A program made the translations under genes and the position numbers. The notes under the pieces are model-generated. The model was not told the origin of the DNA. It made no database searches and was given only the letters and a program-made list of their open reading frames with translations. Positions 16,565 through 25,357 of a stretch of DNA of 64,000 nucleotides are shown here, piece by piece; position 1 is the stretch's first letter, and each line of letters begins with the position of its first letter. The stretch is from Prevotella sp. (lineage in GTDB: Bacteria > Bacteroidota > Bacteroidia > Bacteroidales > Bacteroidaceae): contig JAEEVA010000009.1 of the NCBI GenBank assembly GCA_016286995.1, positions 34,683 to 98,682 on the forward strand, read 5' to 3'.

Positions 16565-17335
16565 CTATTTCCCCAGAAATCTGGTGTCGAGATAGGCTTG
16601 GAAGGTGTCTTTGTAGAGGTCACCAATGGGCAGGTAGGTCTGTGCGTCGAGAATGACACGGTTCTTGTTGACCTCCTGAATCTTGGTGAGATTGACGATA
16701 TAGGAACGGTGGATGCGCATGAAGTTGTCGGGCAGGCGTTCCTCCATCTTCTTCATGGAAAGCAGCGTGATGATGGGCTTGGCCTCGCCTTCGAGCCATA
16801 CCTTCAGATATTCGCTCATAGCTTCAACGTACCGGATATCGCTGATGCTTACCTTGACGACACGGTAGTCGGTCTTGAGGAAGAATGTGTCGTCGTTTAC
16901 GCCCCCTAAGTTAGGGGGTTGGGGGGCTGAAGAACTGCTAACGTTTCCCTTGTTCAGATCTCTGTCGTCCCCTAATTGAGGGGACAAACGCTCGCGCAGG
17001 CGGTTGGCTGCCCGCTGGAAATCCTGCAGGCCAAAGGGCTTCAACAGATAGTCGACGGCATTGACGCGGAAACCCTCGACGGCATATTCAGCATAGGCTG
17101 TGGTAAACACGATGAGAGGCGGAACGACCAGCGACTTCACAAAGTCCATGCCGTTGAGGTCGGGCATGTTGATGTCGCAGAAGATGGCATCCACCGTGTC
17201 CTTTTCCAGGAATTGCCGTGCTTCAATGGCACTCTGGCACGTGGCGGCCAACTCAAGGAACGGCACTTTGCCGATGTAGGCGGCAATCTGTTGGAGAGCC
17301 AGGGGCTCATCGTCTATGGCCAAGCATCTAATCAT
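16565..17335 (-). CDS. LytTR-type response regulator
   Basis: 256 residues. The receiver domain (1-115) has acidic IDDE, phospho-acceptor Asp54 in FCDINMPDLNG, Thr in FTTAYAEYAV and Lys in LLKPFG. The LytTR DNA-binding domain (~150-256) shows DYRVVKVSISDIRYVEAMSEYLKVW and FMRIHRSYIVNL. Residues ~118-148 between the domains are encoded by a palindromic repeat (16898-16985) also seen at 26595-26712. The start overlaps the kinase stop by 4 bp, so they are co-translated and act as a pair. Confidence 0.93.
   Translation of the reverse strand: MIRCLAIDDEPLALQQIAAYIGKVPFLELAATCQSAIEARQFLEKDTVDAIFCDINMPDLNGMDFVKSLVVPPLIVFTTAYAEYAVEGFRVNAVDYLLKPFGLQDFQRAANRLRERLSPQLGDDRDLNKGNVSSSSAPQPPNLGGVNDDTFFLKTDYRVVKVSISDIRYVEAMSEYLKVWLEGEAKPIITLLSMKKMEERLPDNFMRIHRSYIVNLTKIQEVNKNRVILDAQTYLPIGDLYKDTFQAYLDTRFLGK
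16898..16985. repeat. CCCCCTAAgTTAGGGGG palindromic element inside the response regulator gene
   Basis: Begins with CCCCCTAAGTTAGGGGG, then GTTGGGGGGCTGAA, a variable middle, and ends with TTCAGATCTCTGTCGTCCCCT, i.e. long inverted ends. The same arrangement is intergenic at 26595-26712. It is in frame and encodes the inter-domain linker. Confidence 0.75.
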
Positions 17336-18483
17336 GATAGTGGAATATTGAGTTCAACATGATACGTGTCGGGATTGTTATGAATCTTGAGCGTATAGTT
17401 ATTTCCATAAATCAGGTTCAGACGCTTTTTCACGTTGGTCAGACCCACACCGCCTTTTTCTTCGTTAGGCTTTTCAGCCTTCGAGTTCTTGCAGGTAAAG
17501 TGGAGCGCGGAGGGGGAAACGACTTCTGCCTTGACGTCGACAAACGACTCCTGCTGGTAGCTGATGCCATGTTTGAAGGCATTCTCCACAAAGCTAATCA
17601 GCATCAAGGGCGGCACTGTCTTGTCAGGGACCTCCTGCGGTAGGTCTACCGTAATTCTCACCTTGTCGGTATAGCGTAGCCGCATCAGTGTGATATAGTT
17701 GCGAATAAAGTCAAACTCCCGTGTCAGGGGAACATCGTGTTTGTCACCCTCGTAGAGCACGAAGCGCATCATCTTCGACAGTTCGAGGATGGTGTCCTTG
17801 GCCTTCTCGGGGTCGATGTCCACTAGGGCGTGGATGTTGTTGAGCGTATTCATGAAGAAGTGCGGGTTGATCTGATATTTCAGATACTCCAGTTGCTGTT
17901 CCAGGTTCTCCTTCTGCAGTTGCACCAGTTTCTTCTGGTCTTTGCGTGTCTTGAAGTAGAGTTTGACGCCGAGATTCATGCCACACATCAGGATAAGTAC
18001 AACGATGGCAATGATGTCGTGTTGGCCGATGAATGTCGGTGGTTCTCCGTGATGGTGCTCGAAGGGTGGTGGCTCATGATTAAAGGCTTCATCCATCGGT
18101 GGACGGTCGTCGAGCATCTCCATTGGCGGACGGTTGCCATGCATCTCCATCGGTGGCCGGCGCTGGTGCATGAAGTCATCAGGCCGGTGACTGCACTGAT
18201 AGAAAGAGAATATTCCTACCATACAGAATGTCAGCAGCACATAGAGCCACCGTTTACGTCCATAGACCAGCATGGGAGCCAGCACGAAGTTATGAATAAG
18301 GAATAGCAGCAGGTAGACGCCAAACTGTCGCCACACCACCAGAATCTCCTGCCAGTCGAAGTTGACGTTGGCATTGCTGGCGGTTCGTACCCAGAGGCTC
18401 AGCACGGGCGCTGCGAAGAGTAGTCCCCACAGCGCCGCGTAGGCTGCATTCTCATATCGTGACTGTTGTTCCATCCATTTCAT
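17332..18483 (-). CDS. LytS-type sensor histidine kinase with Met/His/Pro-rich loop
   Basis: 383 residues. Three membrane helices lie before residue 97 and a fourth at ~155-173; a His_kinase domain follows with the phospho-acceptor His208 in QINPHFFMNTLNNIHAL and a C-terminal ATPase region (ISFVENAFKHGI, GGVGLTNVKKRL). The loop at ~97-153 contains three PPMxxxx repeats (RPPMEMHGN, RPPMEMLDD, RPPMDEAFN) and FEHHHGEPP, a composition that could bind metal. It lies 55 bp after the secreted 676-residue protein gene and overlaps its response regulator. Confidence 0.93.
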   Translation of the reverse strand: MKWMEQQSRYENAAYAALWGLLFAAPVLSLWVRTASNANVNFDWQEILVVWRQFGVYLLLFLIHNFVLAPMLVYGRKRWLYVLLTFCMVGIFSFYQCSHRPDDFMHQRRPPMEMHGNRPPMEMLDDRPPMDEAFNHEPPPFEHHHGEPPTFIGQHDIIAIVVLILMCGMNLGVKLYFKTRKDQKKLVQLQKENLEQQLEYLKYQINPHFFMNTLNNIHALVDIDPEKAKDTILELSKMMRFVLYEGDKHDVPLTREFDFIRNYITLMRLRYTDKVRITVDLPQEVPDKTVPPLMLISFVENAFKHGISYQQESFVDVKAEVVSPSALHFTCKNSKAEKPNEEKGGVGLTNVKKRLNLIYGNNYTLKIHNNPDTYHVELNIPLS

Positions 18484-18538
18484 AAAACGGACCTTTTGGT
18501 GTTTTATTGTTTGGTGTTGAGCGTTTTATGTTGGTGGT

Positions 18539-20569
18539 TCACCACCATGCACCGCCGGAATTGTAGTTTGTCAGTGTGACAGACGAGCCGCCGTTCACGG
18601 TGCCGCCAATGATGGTCACACCTCCAAAATACTCTGTGCCGCTGCTGACCGTTACGCCACTGCTGAGAGTCGGTGTTGACGAGGTGTAGACGATGAGCTT
18701 TTGGCTGCCACCGCCACCAGGACCGCCGCCACCAGGACCACCGCCGCCAGGCCAGCCGCCACCGCCGCCGGAAGATGACTTCGTAGGCGTCTTGAAGGCT
18801 GCCACCAGTGTGCCGCCGTTGTAGAGTGCGTACCAGCTCTGCTCATTCCAAGAGGTGGTGTACTTGCACGTGCCACCGCTGATGCTGGCACCGTTCTCCA
18901 GATCGCCTACGGCAATGATGGTGCCACCCGTGATGTATAGTTTCTTCTGTTCCTCGGTATTGGCATCGATGCTCTTCTCAGCACCACCCGAACCGATGGC
19001 ATACACCAGTCCACCCTGGATGTAGCAGTTGCCGTTAGCGTCCAGACCGTCATTACCGGTAGAGCAGGCATAGACGTAGCCGCCTGAGATGGTGAGGTTG
19101 CCCGTGCCGTTCGTCGTAGTATTGTACGAGGCATTGATGGCATCGTCATTGGCGTTGACTGTCACCTGACCACCGGTGATGTCAATGCTCGTCTTGCTCT
19201 CTATGCCTTCACCGCCGGCCCCCGTTGTGGTGACACTGATATTGGCTTGGTCGCTGATGGTGATGGCACCGTCAGCCTTGATGCCTTTGGGCGACGATTT
19301 GTAGTCACTACTGTAGTTGTCGAGCTGGCGTGAATTAGTAACCACCGACAGTGTTCCCGTCGACGAAGCCACGACAGCATTACCTGACGTGCTAATGGTC
19401 ACCGTACCACCGCTGACATTCAGCGCACCGTCCACATTCAGGCCCTTGCCACCGGCTCCAGTGCTGGTGAGCGTCAGCGTGCCTCCGCTGATGGTCATGT
19501 TGCCGTCAGCACCTAAGCAGGCCGATGCCTTCGTCTTCACCTTGTCGGCATCCCACACGCCGCCGCCGGTGGTCTTGACGATAACGGTGCCGTCGGTGAT
19601 CTTCATGTCGCCCTCACCCTTGATGCCCTTGGCGGCATTAGCGGTGACGGTGACGTTGATCGTACCACCCTCGATATAAATATTACCGGAGTCTTCGTCT
19701 TCATGGTCGGTCAGCTCACCCGTGCTGACGCCTTCGTCGTTGTCGATGTCACACTGGATGCCGTCGTCGCCCGTGCCGCTGATGGTCAGCTCACCGCTCT
19801 CTATGAGGAAATATTCGTTGCATGACAGACCGTCCTTCGTGGCAGCGAGGATGTTGACGGTACAGTTCTTCATCTCCGTGTAGTCGCCGCTCTTGATGCC
19901 GTGGGCTGCACTGCCGTAGGCATAGACGTTGAGCACACCCTTGCCCTTCAGTTCCAGATGGCCTTTACAGTAGAGACAGCCTTTGGCAGTGCTGGCTGCG
20001 CTGTCCTTCAGCGTGTTGGTGCTACCCTTCTTGACACTGAAGTCAATGCGCTTGCCGTTGGTGATGTTGATGGGAGCACCATTGGGATTGGTCAGTTCCA
20101 GACCATTGACGGCCACCGTACACTTGGCGCTGCCGCCCAATGTCAATGAGCCGTCGGTACTGGTTCCGCTGAGGTTGTATGTTATCTCTGAAAACGTGCC
20201 GTCCTTGATAAGGTCGTTGGTGATGGCGTCACTCTGTGTGATGGTGACGTGGGCACCGCTGACGGAGGCGGTAATGTACTGTGCGATGTTGCCGGCTACA
20301 TAGACCAGTGCCGCATCACCGTTATAGACCACATTGACTTCGTTGTCGCTGACAGCTGTCTCGTCGGTCCACATCTTGGTAACCTCACTCAACTCAAATG
20401 TCTTGTTGAGGATGGTCAGCGAGGAACCGTTTGCGAATGTCATGGTTCCTGTCTGTGCAGAGGGGAACTGGTCGATGACACTGCCGTTGTTTGTAGAGAC
20501 ATTCAGTGTCTGCGCCAAACTGACCATGCTGGTCAGCAGGGCTGCTATGGTTATCATCGTCGTTCTCAT
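18539..20569 (-). CDS. Secreted Cthe_2159-type carbohydrate-binding protein
   Basis: 676 residues with a signal peptide (to ~20, SLAQ). Repeated short turns such as GELTISGTGDDGIQCD, GNMTISGGTLTLTSTGAGGKGLNVDG and GAITISDQANISVTTTGAGGEGIES form the beta-helix of the Cthe_2159 domain, a family that binds polygalacturonate-like polymers. Near the C-terminus is a glycine/proline run (GGGGGWPGGGGPGGGG). The start overlaps the stop of the 133-residue gene. A paralogue of 605 residues lies upstream in the same unit. Confidence 0.88.
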   Translation of the reverse strand: MRTTMITIAALLTSMVSLAQTLNVSTNNGSVIDQFPSAQTGTMTFANGSSLTILNKTFELSEVTKMWTDETAVSDNEVNVVYNGDAALVYVAGNIAQYITASVSGAHVTITQSDAITNDLIKDGTFSEITYNLSGTSTDGSLTLGGSAKCTVAVNGLELTNPNGAPINITNGKRIDFSVKKGSTNTLKDSAASTAKGCLYCKGHLELKGKGVLNVYAYGSAAHGIKSGDYTEMKNCTVNILAATKDGLSCNEYFLIESGELTISGTGDDGIQCDIDNDEGVSTGELTDHEDEDSGNIYIEGGTINVTVTANAAKGIKGEGDMKITDGTVIVKTTGGGVWDADKVKTKASACLGADGNMTISGGTLTLTSTGAGGKGLNVDGALNVSGGTVTISTSGNAVVASSTGTLSVVTNSRQLDNYSSDYKSSPKGIKADGAITISDQANISVTTTGAGGEGIESKTSIDITGGQVTVNANDDAINASYNTTTNGTGNLTISGGYVYACSTGNDGLDANGNCYIQGGLVYAIGSGGAEKSIDANTEEQKKLYITGGTIIAVGDLENGASISGGTCKYTTSWNEQSWYALYNGGTLVAAFKTPTKSSSGGGGGWPGGGGPGGGGPGGGGSQKLIVYTSSTPTLSSGVTVSSGTEYFGGVTIIGGTVNGGSSVTLTNYNSGGAWW

Positions 20570-20967
20570 TTTACTGCTACTTTAATGGTTCTACCGTTAA
20601 TCTTCATCAAATAGACACCCGTGGGCAGGTTAGAGCCGCTGGGCATCCGACGACCTTGCATATCGTAGACTTCCGTTGCCTCGCTGATGTTCAGGTCTTC
20701 TGTTGTCAGTGAACTGATTCCAGTTGTCTGGCTGTTGGAGAATTCCATAGCCGTCAGATCATTCAGGGGAATGGTAGCCAACGTCTCGCTGTCACTGGTG
20801 ACGACGAGGTTGGTGCCACTGATGGATAGTGTCAGGTTGCTGGCTGCAACGGCCTGCTGGCCACTACTCGTCGTAAAGACAAGGTACTGGTAGTCACCAG
20901 CTGTAGCCCCCAAAGTGAGGGCTGCCAGCAGTGTAAGGAAAATCGCTCTTTTAATCATAATCATCAT
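20566..20967 (-). CDS. Small secreted protein with a sorting-domain-like C-terminus
   Basis: 133 residues, signal peptide to about GATAG, then a short beta-rich stretch (LTLSISGTNLVVTSDSETLATIPL, LTAMEFS). The C-terminal 35 residues (VYDMQGRRMPSGSNLPTGVYLMKIN...TIKVAVK) have the layout of type IX secretion type A sorting domains. Start may be Met1 or Met4. It lies between the two Cthe_2159-type genes, 36 bp after one and overlapping the other, so is probably co-expressed. Function unknown. Confidence 0.75.
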   Translation of the reverse strand: MMIMIKRAIFLTLLAALTLGATAGDYQYLVFTTSSGQQAVAASNLTLSISGTNLVVTSDSETLATIPLNDLTAMEFSNSQTTGISSLTTEDLNISEATEVYDMQGRRMPSGSNLPTGVYLMKINGRTIKVAVK

Positions 20968-21003
20968 GTGATTGGTTATTTATTATTCATTGTTCATTGT
21001 CAG

Positions 21004-22821
21004 TTACCAATGTCCGCCAGGACCACCGCCGGGTTGTCCGCCAGGCTGACCGCCACCCATGCCGCCGCTGATGGTGTTCGAGGCTGTCACGCTGGTACTC
21101 GACGTGCCGATGTTCAGCGTATAGCTGCTGCCGCTCGTCAGGTCGGGAGCACTGATGACGATGGTGCCGTTATTATATGAGTAAGGAGGCATGGTGAACG
21201 AGACGATGGTCGTGGTGCCAGTGCTGACGCTGACCGTCTGGTTAGCCTGTACGGAGCCCGTCGTACTGATGATGCCCTGCGACGTGCTGCCCAGCGTGCC
21301 GTCGAAGCGTCCGCCGATGCCGAAGATGTTTCCACCCGTGATGTATATCTTGTGCTGCTCGTCGATGTCGATGCCTGCCTCGGCACCACCGGCACCCATT
21401 GCAATCAGCGTGCCACCCTTCAGATACATGTTGCCGTTCGAGTCGATACCGTCGTTGTTGGTGCCTACCACCACGACTGTGCCGTCGCTGATAGTTAGGT
21501 CGCCACTCGAGTTGATGGCGTCATCGTGGGCTGAGACGACCACGGTACCGCCACTGATGGTCAGCGTACCCTTGCTCTCAATACCTTCGGCATTGTTGCC
21601 CGTAGTGCGAACCATGATGTCGCCGCCACTGATCTCCAGCACACCGTGTACGTTCTTCGTACCAATCTTGACACCCTTGGGCGACGAGGTATAGGCATCG
21701 TCCAGATTGTCAGTATTGCCCGTATAGTTATGGTTTTCCTGAGTACCATCGCTGTAGTAGAGTCCACCCTCGGTAATGGCACGTATCTTGCCACCGCTGA
21801 TGTAAGCCTCCCAGTCGGCCTTCAGACCCTTGCCGCCACTGCCGGTGGCCTTGACATAGATTTCGCCGCCCTTGATAGTCATGATGCTGTCGCACTTGAT
21901 GCATGTTGCAGCCTTTGTCTCCAGGTCTTCCGTGTCCCACTCGCCATTACCTGTACAGATGACGGTGGTACGGCCGCCGTTAATGACGATGTCTTTCTCG
22001 CTGTTAATGCCTTTGGCACCGTCGCCAGCCGTCTCAATATTGATGATGCCGCCGTTGATGACAACAGCCTCGCTGGCCTTGATGCCATGATTGAAGGTGG
22101 TGTTGACATAGACGTTGACACCCTTCTCGAACAGCACATAGGTCTTGCCGTGGATGCCGTTGTTGTAGTTGCCGTAGATGTCGAGCGACCCCGTGCCACT
22201 CACCAGCAGCTTACCCTTGCTGTAGAGTGCGCCCTTATGGTCCTCGGTGGTGCCGTCAGTCAGCTTGTTGCTGCCCGTCAGCACAAGGTATGCCGCCGTC
22301 TTGGTTTCCAGGTCGAGGGCTGTCGACGCAGGATTGGTGATGTCGGCACCATTGAGGTTCACCTCATAGTTGGTTTTGCCCTCGATGGTCAGCGAACCGT
22401 TGGCCGTCTGACCGCTCACCACGTAGCAGACGCCCTCCACTGAACCGTGGTTGGCAGTCACATGACCGTCGCTGACGGTAATCTCCACACCGTTCTCCGT
22501 TGTGGCTACAGGGTTCGACATATCGATGTTGACCTTGGTGTCAAAGGTCTGCTGAGCGATATTGTCCTCAGCCTCAGGATAATAGGCGCTGGCGGCCTCC
22601 GTGGGTTCTGCCGTTGTCTTGTCGATGGCGACCGCAAAAGTGAGCAGCTCACCACTGGCTGCCGTAGAGCCACTGCCACCCGTATTGCCACCTCCCGACT
22701 GTTGTCCGTCAGTCGTCGTTTGCTGGCTATTGAACTCATTCGTCGGATCGTCCGATGAGCATGCTGTTGTTACAGCTGTCATGATGGCTATGAGCATCAT
22801 ACTGAAAATAATCTTCTTCAT
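21004..22821 (-). CDS. Cthe_2159-type carbohydrate-binding lipoprotein
   Basis: 605 residues. The leader ends with a lipobox (TAVTTAC, Cys21), then SSDD, so it is a surface or periplasmic lipoprotein. From ~90 to 560 it has the beta-helix turns of the Cthe_2159 family (GSLDIYGNYNNGIHGK, GGIINIETAGDGAKGINSE, GDIMVRTTGNNAEGIES, GTVVVSAHDDAINSSG). It ends GGGMGGGQPGGQPGGGPGGHW-like. First gene of a likely five-gene unit ending in the LytS/LytR pair, which may sense or control what these proteins bind. Confidence 0.88.
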   Translation of the reverse strand: MKKIIFSMMLIAIMTAVTTACSSDDPTNEFNSQQTTTDGQQSGGGNTGGSGSTAASGELLTFAVAIDKTTAEPTEAASAYYPEAEDNIAQQTFDTKVNIDMSNPVATTENGVEITVSDGHVTANHGSVEGVCYVVSGQTANGSLTIEGKTNYEVNLNGADITNPASTALDLETKTAAYLVLTGSNKLTDGTTEDHKGALYSKGKLLVSGTGSLDIYGNYNNGIHGKTYVLFEKGVNVYVNTTFNHGIKASEAVVINGGIINIETAGDGAKGINSEKDIVINGGRTTVICTGNGEWDTEDLETKAATCIKCDSIMTIKGGEIYVKATGSGGKGLKADWEAYISGGKIRAITEGGLYYSDGTQENHNYTGNTDNLDDAYTSSPKGVKIGTKNVHGVLEISGGDIMVRTTGNNAEGIESKGTLTISGGTVVVSAHDDAINSSGDLTISDGTVVVVGTNNDGIDSNGNMYLKGGTLIAMGAGGAEAGIDIDEQHKIYITGGNIFGIGGRFDGTLGSTSQGIISTTGSVQANQTVSVSTGTTTIVSFTMPPYSYNNGTIVISAPDLTSGSSYTLNIGTSSTSVTASNTISGGMGGGQPGGQPGGGPGGHW

Positions 22822-22881
22822 AATCGTTGTCCTTGTTTTAGTAATACAATCTGTTGGTATGTCACTTTTCTAATTCTGTTG

Positions 22882-22889
22882 CAAAGATA
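22882..22889 (-). promoter_or_regulatory. -7 promoter element of the Cthe_2159/two-component unit
   Basis: TATCTTTG on the minus strand, 60 bp upstream of the 605-residue lipoprotein start. No other -7 box was seen before the following four genes, which supports one transcript. Confidence 0.55.
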
Positions 22890-22990
22890 AGCATTACTTC
22901 CCTTTCCGCCAAAAAACTTCAGCGAATACCCCTTTTTTTTCAGTGAATCGCCTCTCACCTCTTAATTCTTACCTCTTACTTCAAAATAAT

Positions 22991-23023
22991 AGAGACTCGA
23001 AGCTATCTCAGCGTCGAGTCTCT
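22991..23023 (-). terminator. Probable terminator of dapF-dapL-glnN
   Basis: A perfect 10-bp inverted repeat (22991-23000 / 23014-23023, AGAGACTCGA) with a 13-nt loop, followed on the minus strand by ATTATTTTG. Another hairpin (23095-23124, TTTGAG...CTCAAA with an inner AACCT/AGGTT) directly follows the glnN stop. Confidence 0.7.
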
Positions 23024-23124
23024 CGCAAAACCTGAAGCTCGACAGACTCCAAGCGAGCTTGTGTCTGTCCTCGCTTCTCAGCAAACTTCAAACATTTGAG
23101 TGAACCTGTCAAAGGTTTCTCAAA

Positions 23125-25341
23125 TTATCTTATGAATAACAGCTCTCTGTATTTGGGCAACGGCCAAAGGGCGTCGTCAACAATCAGTTCGAGCTTGTCT
23201 ATCTGGTAACGGATGGTGTCAAGATACGGCTCCACCTTATCATGATAGGCAATGGCCTTCTCGCGTTCGTCAACAATCTTGTTGGCGAGTTTACGGGCGT
23301 TGACGAGTTCCTCGACACCTTTCTCGATGGCAGAGGTACGTTCGGCTATCTCCTCGATAATCTTGAGGTTGCGGGCGTTCAGTTTCTCGGCCTTGTCGAC
23401 GGGGAACACGGTAGATACGCTGTCGACATTCTTCAGCAGCTGGCTCTGGTAGCTGGTAGCGACGGGGATGATATGGTTCATCGACAGGTCACCCAATACA
23501 CGGGCCTCAATCTGGATTTTCTTCGTATAAGTCTCCCACTTCACCTCGTTGCGGGCCTCGAGTTCTTTCTTGGTCATGACGCCAAGCGATTCGAACATCT
23601 GGATGCTCTCCTCGTCCAGGTAGCGTTCGAAAATCTTCGGGCACGACTTCTCAACGTCCAAGCCACGCTTCTCGGCCTCGATGACCCATTCATCTGAGTA
23701 GCCATTGCCATCGAAGCGGATAGGCTTACAGGTCTTGATATCCTCGCGGAGCACGTCGATGATGGCGTGGAACGTTGCACTGTGACCAGTACCGGCAAGT
23801 TTCTTCTCGAACTCAGGAATACGGGCATCGACACGTTTCTTGAAGTCAACCAAAGCCTCAGCAACAGCAGAGTTCAGGGCAATCATGGCGCTGGCACAAT
23901 TGGCCTCGGAACCTACAGCACGGAACTCAAAACGGTTGCCGGTGAAAGCGAAGGGTGACGTACGGTTACGGTCGGTATTGTCGATGAGCAACTCAGGAAT
24001 CTCAGGGATGTCCATCTTCAAACCCTGCTTGCCAGTCATGGCGAGGATGTCGTCTTTGTCGGCCTTCTCGATGTGGTCGAGCAACTCGCTGACCTGCTTG
24101 CCGAGGAATGAGCTGACAATGGCGGGAGGTGCCTCGTTGGCACCCAGACGATGGGCATTCGTAGCACTCATGATCGAGGCCTTCAGCAGACCGTTGTGCT
24201 TGTAGACACCCATCAGGGTCTCAACGATGAACGTGGCAAAGCGCAGATTCTGCTCAGCCGTTTTGCCAGGAGCATGCAGCAGGATACCGTTATCGGTAGA
24301 AAGGCTCCAGTTGTTGTGCTTACCTGATCCGTTGATGCCTGCGAAGGGCTTTTCGTGCAACAATACGCGGAAACCATGCTTGCGGGCCACGCGCTTCATC
24401 ACCGACATCAGCAGCATGTTGTGGTCGACAGCCAGATTAGTTTCCTCGAAGATGGGAGCCAGCTCAAACTGGTTGGGAGCCACCTCGTTGTGGCGTGTCT
24501 TACAGGGAACGCCCAATTCCAGTGCCTCAATCTCCAGCTCACGCATAAAGGCGGCGACGCGCTCAGGGATGGAACCGAAGTAGTGGTCGTCCATCTGCTG
24601 GTTCTTGGCCGAGTCATGGCCCATCAGCGTGCGTCCCGTTAGCAACAGGTCAGGACGGGCAGCATAGAGACCCTCATCCACCAGGAAATACTCCTGCTCC
24701 CAACCGAGGTTCGAAGTGACCTTCTTCACAGCTGGGTCGAAGTAATGGCAGACATCGACGGCGGCCACATTCACAGCATGCAGGGCACGCAGCAACGGTG
24801 CCTTATAGTCGAGTGCCTCACCACTATAAGAAATAAATACGGTGGGAATACAAAGCGTATCGTCGATGATGAAGACCGGCGATGTGGGGTCCCAGGCAGA
24901 ATAGCCACGGGCCTCGAAGGTTGAGCGGATACCGCCAGAGGGGAACGAGCTGGCATCGGGTTCCTGCTGAACGAGCAGCTTGCCCGTAAACTCCTCGACC
25001 ATACCGCCCTTGCCGTCGTGTTCGATAAACGAATCATGCTTCTCGGCAGTACCCTCTGTCAGAGGCTGGAACCAGTGGGTATAGTGCGTCACGCCATTCT
25101 CGGTGGCCCACTGCTTCATGCCCTCGGCCACAGCGTCGGCCACGGCACGATCAAGGCGGGCGCCGTTGTCCATCACGTCAATCATCTTCTCGTACACGTC
25201 CTTTGGCAGGTACTTGTACATTTTCTCACGATTGAAGACCTTCTTGCCAAAATACTTTGCGGGTCTTTCACTTGGTGCTTTTACGTCGAGCGGCTTCTTT
25301 TTGAATGCCTCACCGACAACCTGAAATCTTAATGCTTCCAT
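23125..25341 (-). CDS. glnN: Glutamine synthetase type III
   Basis: 738 residues, close to the ~730 of GSIII and far longer than GSI. It makes glutamine from glutamate, ammonia and ATP. Visible: TEGTAEKHDSFIEHDG near the N-terminus, IDDTLCIPTVFISYSGEALD, the active-site segments HNEVAPNQFELAPIFEE and GINGSGKHNNWSLSTD, and NRTSPFAFTGNRFEFRAVGS. Cytoplasmic. It starts 16 bp after dapL and so appears to share the dapF promoter. That promoter lacks the nitrogen-region motif found at glnK, gltB, pyrG and amtB2. Confidence 0.97.
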   Translation of the reverse strand: MEALRFQVVGEAFKKKPLDVKAPSERPAKYFGKKVFNREKMYKYLPKDVYEKMIDVMDNGARLDRAVADAVAEGMKQWATENGVTHYTHWFQPLTEGTAEKHDSFIEHDGKGGMVEEFTGKLLVQQEPDASSFPSGGIRSTFEARGYSAWDPTSPVFIIDDTLCIPTVFISYSGEALDYKAPLLRALHAVNVAAVDVCHYFDPAVKKVTSNLGWEQEYFLVDEGLYAARPDLLLTGRTLMGHDSAKNQQMDDHYFGSIPERVAAFMRELEIEALELGVPCKTRHNEVAPNQFELAPIFEETNLAVDHNMLLMSVMKRVARKHGFRVLLHEKPFAGINGSGKHNNWSLSTDNGILLHAPGKTAEQNLRFATFIVETLMGVYKHNGLLKASIMSATNAHRLGANEAPPAIVSSFLGKQVSELLDHIEKADKDDILAMTGKQGLKMDIPEIPELLIDNTDRNRTSPFAFTGNRFEFRAVGSEANCASAMIALNSAVAEALVDFKKRVDARIPEFEKKLAGTGHSATFHAIIDVLREDIKTCKPIRFDGNGYSDEWVIEAEKRGLDVEKSCPKIFERYLDEESIQMFESLGVMTKKELEARNEVKWETYTKKIQIEARVLGDLSMNHIIPVATSYQSQLLKNVDSVSTVFPVDKAEKLNARNLKIIEEIAERTSAIEKGVEELVNARKLANKIVDEREKAIAYHDKVEPYLDTIRYQIDKLELIVDDALWPLPKYRELLFIR

Positions 25342-25357
25342 AATTGTTTGTGATAAA

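Noticed and set aside
18690..18790. Gly/Pro-rich stretch of the 676-residue protein as a DNA repeat insert
   Set aside because: The codons form simple GGX repeats typical of protein low-complexity tails and match none of the dispersed repeat families.
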